Shown piece by piece: positions 1-11,087 of a DNA stretch of 64,000 bases. Under the pieces are notes generated by a model, which was not told the DNA's origin, did not search any database, and saw only the letters and a list, made by a program, of their open reading frames with translations. The number at the start of each line of letters is the position of its first letter. The stretch's first letter is position 1. The stretch is taken from contig CP142460.1 in the NCBI GenBank assembly GCA_038049695.1, positions 22,757,001 through 22,821,000 on the forward strand, given 5' to 3'. Source of the DNA: Cinnamomum chago. Its lineage: Eukaryota; Streptophyta; Magnoliopsida; Laurales; Lauraceae. Both the position numbers and the translations under genes were made by a program.

Positions 1-966
1 CAAACATCATAGCTGAACCATCCCCAAATCAAGATCCATTGATCAAGTCATCCCAAACCCTAATACCCCTTGTTGAACCCTAGATCCCACCAAACCGCAT
101 CAATTGAACCATACCAGCCTTGCTCACACCCAGCTGACACCCTTCCCATCCCCTATTACTTGGCCGAGCCTCTTTCCATTCCCACCGTCAAAATCCAGCT
201 ACCCAAATCCATACAGCCATTGTCCTGCTCCCATTCAATAAAAAAATTGACAGGGATCGAGACGAAGAGGAACAAAAGAGGAACGAAAACAAAAGAAGAA
301 GAGAGAAAGTGAGGCAAAGAAGCGTACCTAACACCCGAAGAACAGAACTGTAAGCACCGTCGCCAGCCCTTTGTCGTTGCTCATCGATGCTGCACCAGCG
401 CCCTCCAGCCTTGCCAAAGCCACCAGCATTGTCATCAGTCTCTCTTCATTAAAGCACGTCAAAGCACCAGCACACCCACTGCCATCTTCATGTCTAACTT
501 CAACACATCAGCAGTCGCTCCTCTAGCACCGGCATCGACCTCCTACTCCTAGTTGAAGCACAGAGATGAAAAAAAAAAGCTTTTCAACCATTTTGTTCAT
601 TGCCCTTGCCTCAAGATCGAGGCAGAGGCAAGAGAAGCCTTTGCACGTGATCCTCTACCAGGACACGTGTAGTTCAAGTCCTTTTGGGTTGTATTTGGAT
701 CAGACCCAAATCTGCAATCGTGTTGAACCTGACCCATGAGGCAAGCAACAAAGTGAAGCAAACCATGAATTTGTCAAAGGGCAGATTGATTAAGTGGGGC
801 CCTGAGTGGTTTTCAGCTATTGATTTTGGTGTCGCGATGTGTCATCCGAATCCCAATCAACAATCTGAATTAACTTGCAAACTCTTGACAACTAAATCCA
901 CAAATCGGGTGAGTTTGTTCATTAAAAGAACGATATATTTCATGTTCCATACCCATTCAAGTCGAT
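1..966 (+). other. Untranslated leader of gag element E1 (5' LTR lies outside the window)
   Basis: No gene is supported here. The stretch is C-rich and AG-rich and leads into a gag start at 967, as the long leaders do in elements A, B and E3. Its first 300 bases resemble the complement of the element B leader in composition and short phrases. No LTR end or primer binding site is visible, so the 5' LTR of E1 should lie to the left of base 1. Confidence 0.5.
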
Positions 967-1375
967 ATGAAATTGCAAATCAGTGAATTCTACAATGAAC
1001 TTCAAGGAGATTTGGTCATTGATGAGAATGAAGAACATGATTTAATATGAAAAATGGTATTCAGAGAATGAAAACTATTTTAAGCAATTCCTTAGTTAGC
1101 AACAAGAAGACTTGATCGTTGATGAATGTTCCAACCAATTTTCAAGGCCACAAGTATGTGGATTAGATGAGAAAGAGGAACATGATTTAATTAGTTTTCT
1201 CAGAGGTTTGAGACCAGATATATTGGAGAGTATGAATGGTTGCAAGACCATTCGTAAAGCATAATGGGAAGCAGTTTGTGTTGAATACATGCTCAAACGG
1301 TCTCATATGCAAAAGTCTAAATCTCAAGAAGGAAAGTCTCCGTAGCAAACAAAAGCACATGTTGTAGAACCAGTG
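967..1375 (+). pseudogene. Gag N-terminal part, element E1 (broken)
   Basis: The region begins MKLQISEFYNELQG and contains decayed forms of the gag segment seen in elements A, E2 and E5 (CGLDEKEEHDL, RGLRPDILESM, YMLKRSHMQKS). Several frameshifts and stops are present, and an internal deletion or duplication has scrambled the first 130 bases. Gag would form the capsid of a cytoplasmic virus-like particle. The frame is cut at about 1375 by LTR S1 and resumes at about 8987. Confidence 0.7.
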
Positions 1376-1720
1376 AGGCCTCGCCCCTTTTACTTGCCTT
1401 AGTTATATTTAATTTTATTTAATTATGCTTGATTATGCTATTTAGTAGGCGATTAGTGAGGGTGGAAGGGTAATTTCCTAGGTTCTAGGCCAAATTGTGT
1501 GGTTTAAGGGGCCTAATTGTAGCTTGTAGAACGTTTAGGGAGTTAGTTGTGAGTTTAGAAGTTAGTTACTGAGGCCCTTAGGTGTAATTTTGGGTTAGAA
1601 TAGGGTTCTCTTGGAGAATTGTGCTATTTCACTTGGAATACCATAAATGTCCTTATATCTCCTTCATTAGCCATCACTTAAGGGAGGAGCATTTTAGACA
1701 TTTCACTTCCATTGCAAATC

Positions 1721-1730
1721 TATAAATAAA
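1721..1730 (+). promoter_or_regulatory. TATA box of LTR S1
   Basis: TATAAATAAA precedes CCCCTCCC and a CT-rich tract, the usual layout of the U3/R border in plant LTRs. Confidence 0.5.
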
Positions 1731-2467
1731 ACCCCTCCCATTTCAAACGAACCATCTCTTCTCTCTCTTCCCCTCTTCTCATTTCAATTTTCTCTCTTTC
1801 CCTCCCATCTCTCTTTTCCTTCTCCAACAAGCTAGGGTTTCTCCATCAAGATCTAGAGCTTCCATCACCAAGATCAAGGGAATTCTCAAGATTCCAGCCA
1901 CCTCTTGATAGAGATCATCATCTCTTCTTCTAAATCTCCTTCTGCTCTTCAAATCAAGGTAAATTCCACGATCCATCTCCATCTACATAGCAATCTAGGC
2001 TTTTTCTTGTGAATTATCCTTCCTTATGCATAGTTCTCCTTGGGAATGGGTTGTAGGAGGTGTAGATCTTGTTGTTGGAGCAGATCTAGGTGGGTTCTTG
2101 GGTTTTGAGAGCTTGAAGGCTTAGATCTTGGAGATCTAGCTTGGACACCCTTGTTAGGAGGCCAAGGCAAGTGCAATAAACACCAAACATAGCATGCATG
2201 TTGTTCTTCCTTTGATTTCTGCAATTTAATCTCAATTTGATTTGTTTGATCACTAGAATTCCCTATCTCTAAGCTCTTTCTTTGATTTTAGACAATTTGA
2301 TGCTTGAAAACCCAAATAGGATGATGAATGGCCCACTTATTGATGTATTGATGGTGGATGCTAATGTTTTATGTGTGGGAGATGATTTCTTGAAGTTTTA
2401 GACGAAATTGGATGGAAGTTGGAGTGATTTTGTATCTTTTGGCCATTTCATCTGAAAAGGGACCCCT

Positions 2468-2945
2468 TTACCTTCCGTATGGATTGTTATTGATGGACTA
2501 AACATGGGCGAACGGTGGAGCTTAACCTTGGCCCATGTTGTTGCTCAAAGTCGGGTATAGGTCATGGAAACTGAAACCGACATGGTGATTAAGCGCTGTC
2601 TTGGATGCCAATCACCATCAGAGCACCAAATACTTTATAATTAGGCATCTGAAACTCCTTTGACCACTGTATTGGTGAAGTGGGACCCTACATCTGAAGG
2701 AGTGACACTTACCTTCCATATGGATTGTCATTGATGGACTAAACATGGGCGTAGGGTGGAGCTTAACCTTGGCCCATGTGGATGCTCAAAGGTATAGGGT
2801 GTGGAAAATGGAACCAACATGGTGCATAGGGGCTGTCTTGGATGCCAATCACCTTCAGAGCACCAAATACTTTATAATTAGGCATCTGAAACTTCTTTGA
2901 CCACTGTGTTGGTGAAGTGGGACCCTGCACCTGAACGAGTGACAC
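2468..2945 (+). repeat. Tandem duplication, about 241-bp period, inside LTR S1
   Basis: Two copies of a roughly 241-bp unit run from TTACCTTCC at 2468 and again at 2709. Both contain GGACTAAACATGGGCG, CTTGGCCCATGT and CAAATACTTTATAATTAGG. Element A is inserted at the end of the second copy. Confidence 0.8.
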
Positions 2946-3298
2946 TGATACAGACCCTAGGATTAGGGCTTGCGTAGATGCCGAAGCACATGTCAAAAGA
3001 CACCTCAAATTATCTCCGCAGAGATTTCTAACACGAGGAAAACCTCTCCAAGGAAAAATCCCCAATTTTTACTCAGTTCCAAATCTGAGATTATTATTAT
3101 TTCTACATTGTAATATAAATAGACAAAGTAACTTAGGGCCTAAGAAAACCTAAGCTAATAATATAAAGTATCCTAATCAAACTAGGAAATTAGAATACTA
3201 ATCCTAATTACAATAAAATTAAAAACTATTAACATAAAAATAAATTCCTAAATCTACGTGGGCCCTAGACATGTGGCCATGAGATCTACGCTGCATCA
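2946..3298 (-). repeat. Element A 3' LTR
   Basis: 353 bp from TGATGCAGCGTAGATC (minus strand) to GGGTCTGTATCA. Confidence 0.9.
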
Positions 3299-4079
3299 TT
3301 CTCCCCCACTTGAAAAGAACTTGACCTCGAGTTCGGAATATGTCCACCCGGATCAAAGATCAATCGAACGAACTTGTTATTAGTTGGCTCAAATTGAGTT
3401 TGTACACGGATCTTGAAAATGTTGCACATGACACATCCTTGGATTTGACGGTGGAAGTGTGTTTGGAGGTACACGTGATCTGTTGGGAACGTCACATGTG
3501 GAATTCGCATCATCAAAGTGCAATCTTTGACTAAGCGTTCTTGATCTCTTGATTTCCATTGTTGATCCTCAAAGACAAAATCAATTTGAGAATTTATGTG
3601 GGGAATATCAACAACTTGCTCTTCAAGGTCAACTAGAGATGTGAAATCTTCTGTGTATAGCTCTGGCTGATCGGTCTGTATATCCGCTGGCACTAGTTCC
3701 TTAACACAGTCTAATATGTGTGGCGACTTTTCTTCTAGAAGCGTAACTTCCACTAGATGAGGCCTTTTAAGTATCCGCTCCACACGAATTGCTTCCCAAA
3801 ATGCCTCATGAATGGTCTTGCAGTCACACATGCTCTCCACTATGTACGGTCTCAAGCCTCGTACAAAACTATGAAATCATGTTCTTCATCATCCTCCATT
3901 CCACAGGCATCTTGGAGCCTTGAAAATTCGTCAGAATATTCAAGAACGGACAATTCTTCTTGTTTCAAATCAAGAAATTGCTGGAAATAATTTTTATTTA
4001 TAGCATACCATAATCCATATTGACAAGCATATCTCACTCCTCGAAGTGCATTGTAGAACTTATTGATATGGAATTTCAT
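3286..4079 (-). pseudogene. Element A gag
   Basis: Translation starts MKFHINKFYNALRG at 4079 and runs through QEELSVLEYSDEFSRLQD and CGMEDDEEHDF. A single frameshift near 3853 moves it to the frame holding LRPYIVESMCDC, EAFWEAIRVERILKRP and a long acidic region, ending FDPGGHIPNSRSSS close to the 3' LTR. About 265 residues in total. No zinc knuckle is visible. The EYxxEFxxLQD and RGLRxxI blocks are shared with E2, E5, E3 and B, which identifies one gag family. The frame was open until the one indel, so the copy is fairly young. Confidence 0.8.
3299..3311 (-). promoter_or_regulatory. Element A polypurine tract
   Basis: The minus strand reads AAGTGGGGGAGAA immediately before the 3' LTR; it would prime plus-strand DNA synthesis. 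Confidence 0.85.
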
Positions 4080-5170
4080 TTTGGACTAACCTGATTTGTA
4101 AATTTGTTATCTATGATCACGCAGGCAAAAACGGATTTGAAATCTAATGGCGGATGGCTGTAATAGTGCAGAAACAAGATCCAACGGTTGATCTTGGTCA
4201 AATCTTGATGTTTCACTAGTTGTTATTGATGTCAATATTGTTGCTATAATACGGGTGCTATGCTGGCCTGGGCTTCAAAATGGATGGGGTCTTCAAGAGT
4301 TGATTTTAATTATAGCCAAATTCTGAAGGACCACCAAACTTTGTGATGCTGCAATACACCAACCCCTGAGAAAGGACAACTTACAGAAAAGTACCTTTTT
4401 TGTAAAAGGAGGACCTCTTACCACTTCTCTCTTTGCCTTACTCTCTGAATCGTATCGTCTTTTTTTTTTTTTTTGCTATTGGGTCGAGCCGACCCGAACT
4501 AACCCGATCTAGGCCTAACTAGTGCAAGCCCACTTGGAGCTGCCTCGGGCTTTGTGCTGGGAGGAAAGAAGGAAAAGACAAAAGGCTGAAGCCTTTTCGT
4601 TGTTGAGGAGAGAAAAGGGTTGAAGAAAGGTGTGCCTCTGGTGCTTCTTAATGTGATGAAGATGATAATGGTTCGAAGGAGAAGATGCAGCGACGAAGCG
4701 GATGAAGCAGATGGTGACGGTTGTTCTGGGTGCACGGTATGCCTCCTCTTTCCAGATTCTATTTCTTTCTTCCCCGTCTTCTTCTACTTCTTTTTGCTGC
4801 TCTCTGTTCTTCTCTTTTCTTTTTCTTTTTTTTCGTTCTACTCTTTCTTGGCTTCTTCTTCTGCCTTTTTTTTTCTTCTCTGGTTAGGGGTGACGACAAC
4901 TATGAGACGGGTCTGGGTTTGGGGTGACGACGACGATGGGGAGGTGCTGGTTTCTGCGGGAAGGAAGGTTTTTTTATTGGTTGGGTTGGAATCTAGGGGT
5001 TTCGCTGGCTGAGGTTTTACTGGAAAGGGATTTTCTGTAGATGGTTTGAGGAAATTGGAATGGGGGCAACGGATATGGGATGGGATCGTGGTGGTCGTGG
5101 GGCGTATGGATGGTGGATGATGGGTAGGCTCCGATCGGTGATCAGAGATGGATCGGAGCGTTGTGATCTT

Positions 5171-5183
5171 CGCTCTGATACCA
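5171..5183 (-). promoter_or_regulatory. Element A primer binding site
   Basis: The minus strand reads TGGTATCAGAGCG two bases after the LTR end. This is the plant initiator-Met tRNA primer binding sequence. Confidence 0.85.
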
Positions 5184-5185
5184 AC

Positions 5186-5535
5186 TGATGCAGGCCCTAG
5201 GATTAGGGGTTGCGTAGATGCCGAAGCACGTGTCAAAAGAAACCTCAAATTATCTCTACAGATATTTCTAACACGAGGAAAACCTCTCCAAGGAAAAATC
5301 CCCAATTTTTACTCAGTTCCAAATATGAGATTATTATCTCTACATTGTAATATAAAAAAACAAAGTAACTTAGGGCCTAAGAAAACCTAAGCCAATAATA
5401 GAAAGTATCCTAATCAAACTAGGAAATTAGAATACTAATCCTAATTACAATAAAATTAAAAACTATTAACATAAAAATAAATTCCTAAATCTACGTGGGC
5501 CCTAGACATGTGGCCATGAGATCTACACTGCATCA
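5186..5535 (-). repeat. Element A 5' LTR
   Basis: 350 bp, read on the minus strand from TGATGCAGTGTAGATC to GGCCTGCATCA. It is nearly identical to the partner LTR at 2946-3298 except for scattered substitutions and a few short indels. Confidence 0.9.
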
Positions 5536-5991
5536 GACACTTAGGTTGGTTTATTGTTATTCCCATATATTAATTGATATTGATGAGGTGTTCTTTATAT
5601 ACTCTTTCCTCTTGGTCATTGTTGTTCCAATTGTAATTTATAAATGATTACTAATGTAAATGAGGACCTTGACCTAGGGTTTACCTAGAAGAGAACTTAG
5701 ATGTGTTTGGAGGACATTTACCCGTGTGTGGCTAGGCGGGCTATTCAATGGCCTTGTGTTTGGATGACCTTTGAACCATGGAGTAGATGGTTTCTTGGCA
5801 TGGTTTAGGTACCCTTGATGGTTGGTATATTCTGGATTTGATAGTCTGGTTTTATGGATTGGTACTTTGATGGTTTGATGGATAGTTATTGGATAATTTG
5901 ATGAATGGACTGTTCAGATGGTTTGATGGTATGGACTTGACTATGATATAGGACTTTGTTTGGACTATGAAACCTCTCACGCAAGGGTAGC

Positions 5992-6328
5992 TGATGCAGA
6001 CCCTGAGGTTAAGGCTTGCGTGGAAAGTGTTAAAAGCACAATGGGTGCCAAAAGCACGTGTCCGAAGACACGATCAATCTCCGCAGAGATAATAAACGAG
6101 GATGCACCTCAATGGGAAAACCCAATTTCATTAATCAACAACTGAACTAATTCTTTACTACAATGCCATAAAAATAAGAAATATAACTTAAGCCCTAAGA
6201 AACCTACTTAAACTAGGAAACTAGAATCTTATCCAAATTACAATAAAATTAGAAACTATTGACAAAAAAATAAATCCATAAATCTATGTGGGCCCTACAC
6301 ATGTGGCCATGAGGTCTACGCTGCATCA
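5992..6328 (-). repeat. Element B 3' LTR
   Basis: 337 bp, preceded on the minus strand by the purine tract AAGTGGGGGAGAA (6341-6329). Confidence 0.88.
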
Positions 6329-6478
6329 TTCTCCCCCACTTGAAAAAGAACTCAGCCTCAAGTTCGGAAAATGTCCACCTGGATCAAAGATCAATCTGAC
6401 GAACTTATGATTTGTCGGTCAAACTATAACTTCTTGGTACAGCTTCCTTTGGTGACTGGATTTTGCATTAATGCGAGA

Positions 6479-7174
6479 TTAATGCGAGATTGAATGAAGT
6501 GATGAATTAATTCTTGAATATTGGCCAGTTGCACGCATTCTCCAATTAGAATTGGCTGATCTCCAATGACAGTCAATATGAGGAACGTTGATGATGCAAA
6601 CTTCTTTGACAATCTCCTGATTAATGGTCTTTTCATCGGATATATTAATTTGATTTTCTAGAGGCGGGCTTGCCATAGGATCCATTAGATGATTAGACTC
6701 TTTAATGTTATCTTCATAGTCCGTTTCTTCTTGTTCCACTAGTAAATGATGAGACTCGGGTTCCTTTTCTTCATATTCACGTAAGGCATTCTCCATGAGT
6801 GGTTCCATTACTGGGACGTCTGTGATTGGCAGAGACTTCTCTTCTTGGATCTTAGCTTTTCGGAGACGATAACGCTTTATCAAGCGCTCAACACGGATCA
6901 CTTCCCAAAATGCTTCATACATATTGTTGCATTCCTTCTCTACATTCTTCAAAATACTTAGTCTCAAACCTTTGAGAAAGTGGTTGAAATCAAGTGTATC
7001 TCCCAATTCACATAAATAATGTAGCCTTTCAAATTCATAAGCATATTCCTCGACAGACAATTTTCCTTGTGTCAAAGTAATATACTGCTCGTTGTTGGTT
7101 TCTCTAAGCCTTCTATTTATTTCAAGAATTTGCAATTCCATCTTGTCTGACAATTCCATATGAACTTGATGCAA
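6479..7174 (-). CDS. Element B gag, open reading frame
   Basis: An intact 231-codon frame. It begins MHQVHMELSDKMELQILE and carries the gag blocks LSVEEYAYEFERLHYLCE, FLKGLRLSILKNVE and EAFWEVIRVERLIKRYRL, then an acidic linker with DHLMDPMASPPLENQI-like phrases also found in E1 and E2. The C-terminus reaches PHIDCHW, the PHIDF/I motif seen in every member here. No protease, zinc knuckle or pol follows. An open gag in a non-autonomous element suggests capsid function was retained until recently. Confidence 0.75.
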   Translation of the reverse strand: MHQVHMELSDKMELQILEINRRLRETNNEQYITLTQGKLSVEEYAYEFERLHYLCELGDTLDFNHFLKGLRLSILKNVEKECNNMYEAFWEVIRVERLIKRYRLRKAKIQEEKSLPITDVPVMEPLMENALREYEEKEPESHHLLVEQEETDYEDNIKESNHLMDPMASPPLENQINISDEKTINQEIVKEVCIINVPHIDCHWRSANSNWRMRATGQYSRINSSLHSISH

Positions 7175-7489
7175 AGACTGAAAATTTTAATGCTCTTTAA
7201 AATTAAAATCAAACTCACTGATTGGAGTGCACATGTGAAGACAGATCTTCGATCGGAGTCCAGATGGAGAAGAGCTTGCTATTGGAAGATGGATGGCTGA
7301 AGATTTATGGAATATGACGAATCTAGGCCCACTTGCTGATGAAAATATATTTCTGCACACTCTCCGTTCTATTCTCTCTCTCCTCTATTATTCTATTCTT
7401 CTTGTTGGGTAAGGGATGGGGGACGATTGGGTTCTGCTAGGATGCGATTTGGGTTTTGGGTTTCAGGTTTCGGGTTTGGTGATTTGGGG

Positions 7490-7645
7490 TTTGGGAAAAA
7501 GTATGGATTTGAGGTGTTGATGCTCAGGGATTAGGGCTGGGGGTTTGGGAAAAAGTATGGATTTGGGGTGTTGATGCTCAGGTATTTGGGCTAGAGATTT
7601 CGGAAAAACTATGGATTTGGGGTGTTGATGCTCAGGGGGATTTGG
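7490..7645 (-). repeat. Three 53-54-bp tandem units in the element B leader
   Basis: Units built on TTTGGGAAAAAGTATGG and GGTGTTGATGCTCAGG recur at 7490, 7543 and about 7597. The minus-strand translation gives a repeated EHQHPKSI peptide, but this is leader sequence and I do not call it coding. Confidence 0.75.
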
Positions 7646-7724
7646 GACTGGGGCTAGGTGAACGGAAAGAGGGATAGGGTTAATCACACTGATAATCGAG
7701 GGATCGTTCGGGCCTGATACCAAT

Positions 7725-8056
7725 TGATGTAGAACCTAGGGTTAGGGCTTGCGTGGAAAGTGCTAATAGCACAATCGGTGCCAAAGCACGTGTCTGAAGA
7801 CACAATAAATCTCCGCAGAGATAATAAACGAGGACGCACCTCAATGGGAAAACCCAATTTGATTAATCAACAACTGAACTAATTCATTACTACAATGCCA
7901 TACAAGCAAGATAAGTTAACCCCTAAGAAACCTACTTAAACTAGCAAACTAGAATCTTATCCTAATTACAATAAAATTAGAAACTATTGACATAAAAATA
8001 AATCCCTAAATCTATGTGGGACCTACACATGTGGCCATGAGGTCTACACTGCATCA
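7725..8056 (-). repeat. Element B 5' LTR
   Basis: 332 bp, ends TGATGCAG...CTACATCA on the minus strand; followed by the PBS at 7722-7710. Confidence 0.88.
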
Positions 8057-8986
8057 GTAGCCTAGCCAAACACTGACCTTATAGTATGATTCTTTGAGTC
8101 AGTATGTACATCCACTTGGTTGAAGAGCTTAGCCTTGGAACTGATCCCCCTTGGTAGGAGCTAACTTTGCATTGCCATCATGATGGGTTATTTCGAGTTG
8201 GATGTACATCATTGGGTATCATCACTTCGACACTTTGCACGATACCTAACTTTGGCCGGCAGACTCCAGTAGCTTTGTTTTGGCCGGGCTATGACCCCAT
8301 GCATCCCCACCACAAGTCGTATGTAGTCTGGGAGGGCAGCGTCATAATTTTTTGTGGTACCAGCGTGTGGATGCGACATATTGAGAGATGGATGGTATAG
8401 CATGTATTTTTTATATTGACTCCGGATGATATGGTTATTGCACAATCTGCCTAGCATTCATCTTATTACTGTTTTTATTCCTTTTGATGCATTCATACTA
8501 CGCTATTTGCATACTGTGCAGCCAGATCCTTTTGGATCCGATCCTTCATATACCTTGGTGTTGTAGGTAGTGACGCCAATTCCATCATCTCAGGAAGCGA
8601 GGCGTTCCTTGAGACGCCGGTTGCAGATGACTATTGGCTGGGGAACCGGTGATCTAGCGGATCAACCAGTGGACTGAGTATGACATTGGATGGTTTAGTG
8701 ATATGCTAGTACGGCGGATTGTAATAAAACATGTGATTCCATATTGACCTCATAGTTGACTTGCACTCTTTACATTCGACATATGTTAGTGATGAACTGA
8801 TGATACCATGTGATGGAAATTGGTTATTGCTTCTGCTGATTCTATTTTCATTGCTTCCGCATTTAAATGTTTTATAATATGGTTTGAAAGTTTTAAACTG
8901 GACCTCACTGCGGACTAATATCCTGGACGTCGCACCACCAAATTCGGATTCTTGCGTAGTTTTCGGGATCTGGAATTGGGGACGTG

Positions 8987-9549
8987 ACAGAAGTGCCCAT
9001 GGTAGAGGGTATCAAGTTTGACAGTGAAATGCAAGAACCAGGAAACAAAGGGACTAACAGCATTGATCAACATGTGCAAGCAACAAAAGAAGAAAAGAAA
9101 ATTAAAGAGTTAAATATGATCAGCATTGAGACCGATCATCTAATGGATCTCATTATAAGCCCACTTCCAGAAAAAACCAATTAGATCATTAGATAAAAAA
9201 AGCTATTGATCAGGAGACTGCAAAAGACGATCAACTTATAGAGATTCGGAGATCATCCAGCTATATTCGAAGATTCTGTACAGACTATAGAAATTCACAA
9301 CTTGATGCATTTAATGGTTAGACCTCACATCCGTGCAGATTTCATATTTCAGAAGTAGCGGTACCCCCTAGTCTGCTTCTACGTGGAAGACTAGATAGAA
9401 GTTGAAAATATTGAGTCGAGCCTCCAAGCTATGCAAAGAGTATGAAGATCAAGCAACACAGCGGGAAGCTGTACGGTTAACTTTCGAATTTCGATTCTGG
9501 AGGACATCTATAGAACTCAAGGTCGAGTTCTCCCTAAGAAGGGGAGAGT
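8987..9549 (+). pseudogene. Gag C-terminal part and purine tract, element E1
   Basis: This resumes the gag interrupted at 1375: ETDHLMDLIISPLPEKTN matches the linker of element B, followed by stop-laden remains and the shared tail FRFWRTSIELKVEFS. The purine tract AAGAAGGGGAGAGT ends at 9549, immediately before an LTR beginning TGATGTAGGGCAGG. This completes E1 as a plus-strand gag-only element. Confidence 0.7.
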
Positions 9550-9956
9550 TGATGTAGGGCAGGCCCATGACCCATGGGTCGACCAGTCCTTTGGGCCTCA
9601 ACCCATTCAATTGATGTTTATTTCTATTTTATTTAGAGTTGTTTTTATAGTAGTCTTATAAGTAATTGATGTTTTAATCATAGTCGTAGTTTGTTTTAAT
9701 GGCTGAGATTAGATCTAGGGTATGTCTTTTCCTCTAGAAAGCATTGTAAAGCCTTTTGGCTCCTTGGACTTCTGATGAATGAAAGAAAATGTCAAGTCCT
9801 TTCTGCTCTCTTTTCCCTTTTCTTGCGAAGGTACGCCAAAAGGCCTATTCACTTCAAGCGTGAGGTCTAACCTATTCCCCCTATTTCTCCACCTCCTACA
9901 TGCCCAACATCTCGTACACCCTTCAACGTTAGTTTTAAGTCAAGATCTTCATGTCA
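9550..9956 (+). repeat. Element E1 3' LTR (right end approximate)
   Basis: It starts TGATGTAGGGCAGGCCCATGA after the purine tract. Layout and phrases (CCCATGGGTCGACCA, GGGCCT, a run of T/A-rich sequence, AAGCATT) parallel the E3 LTRs, which are about 395 bp. An end at CATGTCA near 9956 would give a similar size but is not proven. Confidence 0.55.
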
Positions 9957-10701
9957 TGGAAGAGACTTGAAAAGGTACTGCTCATCATGAAATGTGTACA
10001 TGATGGAGTTGCCGGTTAGGAGTTGTTTCCCTTCTGGTTACCGCGTGACTTCACAGTTATCGCATACTTACAGGATAGTCTCGATGGAACAATTTTTCTT
10101 GGATTCTCGAGTCTGCACCACACAGCTAAATCTAACACAACTGGTGCACTGGTGTAACAGATTGTTTACTAGTTACTTTGTAACTATCTGCAGATAGGTC
10201 ATGCATAGAGTAAATCGTATGTCACTTTGTACCAAACTATATGCATGTGATGGCCATAATGTATATTTTATTTCACAGGAACCGATCTTGGCCGGGCATT
10301 TCCCATGGAACTTATCATGACTGGGCTACCATCTGCAGATAGGTCATGCATAGAGTAAATCGTACGTCACTTTGTACCAAACTATATGCATGCGATGGCC
10401 ATAATGTATATTTTATTTCACAGGAACCGATCTTGGCCGGGCATTTCCCGTGGAACTTATCATGACTGGGCTATTATCCCATGCATTCCTGTCGAGTATG
10501 GGAGGGCTATGATGCTATCCCGCGATGGATTAGCTTATGTGGTTTGCCAATATTGTTTAGGATGTTTTCAAAGCTATAGAACTGTTTTTAAATGATCCTT
10601 GATGATTATCTCTATTTCTTTTATAACCCTGCCAAGTTGTTCAGTTCGTTGCAATCTTATGGATCATTGTCTTTAATTTGTTATATTGATGCATCATGGA
10701 A
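9957..10701 (+). mobile_element. LTR S3 fragment, left part
   Basis: Non-coding. GGCCGGGC, CCATGCATTCCTGTCGAGTATG and GGGAGGGCTATGATG match the interior of LTR S1 at 8268-8345 in order and spacing, so this is another long chromovirus-type LTR. It continues at about 13475 beyond the E2 insertion. Confidence 0.45.
10186..10475 (+). repeat. 145-bp tandem duplication
   Basis: Two almost identical units start ATCTGCAGATAGGTCATGC at 10186 and 10331. They differ at about four positions, so the duplication is recent compared with the LTR it lies in. Confidence 0.9.
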
Positions 10702-10723
10702 AAATAAATAAATAAATAAATAG
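10702..10723. repeat. AAAT microsatellite
   Basis: Five copies of AAAT-type units near the presumed left edge of the E2 insertion. Confidence 0.9.
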
Positions 10724-10808
10724 GTGACGTTGTGTGGGTAGGGAAGAATAACCAACGGGTTATCCTCCAAGCCAATGGCTTAGGATAAGGTCGTCTAGGT
10801 CTCACACT

Positions 10809-10810
10809 AA

Positions 10811-10843
<33 letters not shown>
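10809..10843. repeat. GA microsatellite
   Basis: About 16 GA units, next to an LTR-like segment. Confidence 0.9.
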
Positions 10844-10847
<4 letters not shown>

Positions 10848-11087
10848 AATCTATTCAATTGTAATCTGTCTATTGAAAACCATTAAAACTCTTTTAAAGA
10901 CTCCATACCAACTAATTTAGGAAACTCAAGATAGACTCTGACATAGACTTTCTAATAATTATCTCTAAATACTAGCAACTACTAAAAATTAGGAAATCTG
11001 CTGTAGGAGATCCCTCTTTACTGGGCCTTATTGGACTTGGGCCCTCGGACATTGACCTTCAGGTGAGGTGTAGTCTGGTCTGCATCA
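10844..11087 (-). repeat. LTR-like segment in minus orientation
   Basis: Read on the minus strand it begins TGATGCAGACCAGAC at 11087 and runs through phrases typical of this LTR family (GGCCCAAG, TTTCCTAA, GATTA). It faces away from the plus-strand gag that follows, the same outward arrangement as the left LTR of the composite at 42820. Its inner end and partner are not resolved. Confidence 0.45.

Larger units (their letters stand above)
2946..5535 (-). mobile_element. Element A: gag-only LTR retrotransposon (TR-GAG type), complete
   Basis: The LTRs at 2946-3298 and 5186-5535 share TGATGCAG/CTGCATCA-type ends (one end is TGATACAG) and are flanked by a perfect 5-bp duplication GACAC (2941-2945 and 5536-5540). 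A minus-strand PBS complementary to initiator methionine tRNA follows the 5' LTR, and a purine tract precedes the 3' LTR. The 2590-bp element carries only gag, with no protease, reverse transcriptase or integrase. This matches terminal-repeat retrotransposons with a GAG domain, which move using enzymes from related elements. Confidence 0.9.
5992..8056 (-). mobile_element. Element B: second gag-only LTR retrotransposon, complete
   Basis: The LTRs at 5992-6328 (337 bp) and 7725-8056 (332 bp) are flanked by a perfect duplication GTAGC (5987-5991 and 8057-8061). The PBS on the minus strand (7722-7710) reads TGGTATCAGGCCC and the purine tract (6341-6329) reads AAGTGGGGGAGAA. Total 2065 bp with gag only. 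It belongs to the same superfamily as A but to a different LTR subfamily, with an extra block containing GTGCCAAAGCACGTGTC. Confidence 0.9.
1376..8986 (+). mobile_element. Solo LTR S1, chromovirus-type, with elements A and B nested
   Basis: The gag of E1 is interrupted between about 1375 and 8987. Without A and B, about 2.9 kb of non-coding sequence remains, beginning TGAGGCCTCGCCCC and ending GGGGACGTGACA. The near-palindromic TG..CCCC / GGGG..CA ends and the length fit long LTRs of Tekay/Del-like chromoviruses. A TATA box at 1721 is followed by a pyrimidine-rich leader. The flanks (accag / gaagt) are not a clean 5-bp duplication, so the exact left end is uncertain. No coding sequence remains. 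Confidence 0.55.

Noticed and set aside
4620..5012. 130-codon plus-strand frame rich in Phe, Leu and Ser
   Set aside because: It lies in the element A leader, is low-complexity, and has overlapping frames on both strands; no domain.
1371..8991. A 5-bp target duplication for LTR S1
   Set aside because: The flanks accag and gaagt do not match at the TG/CA borders; the insertion is inferred only from the split gag.
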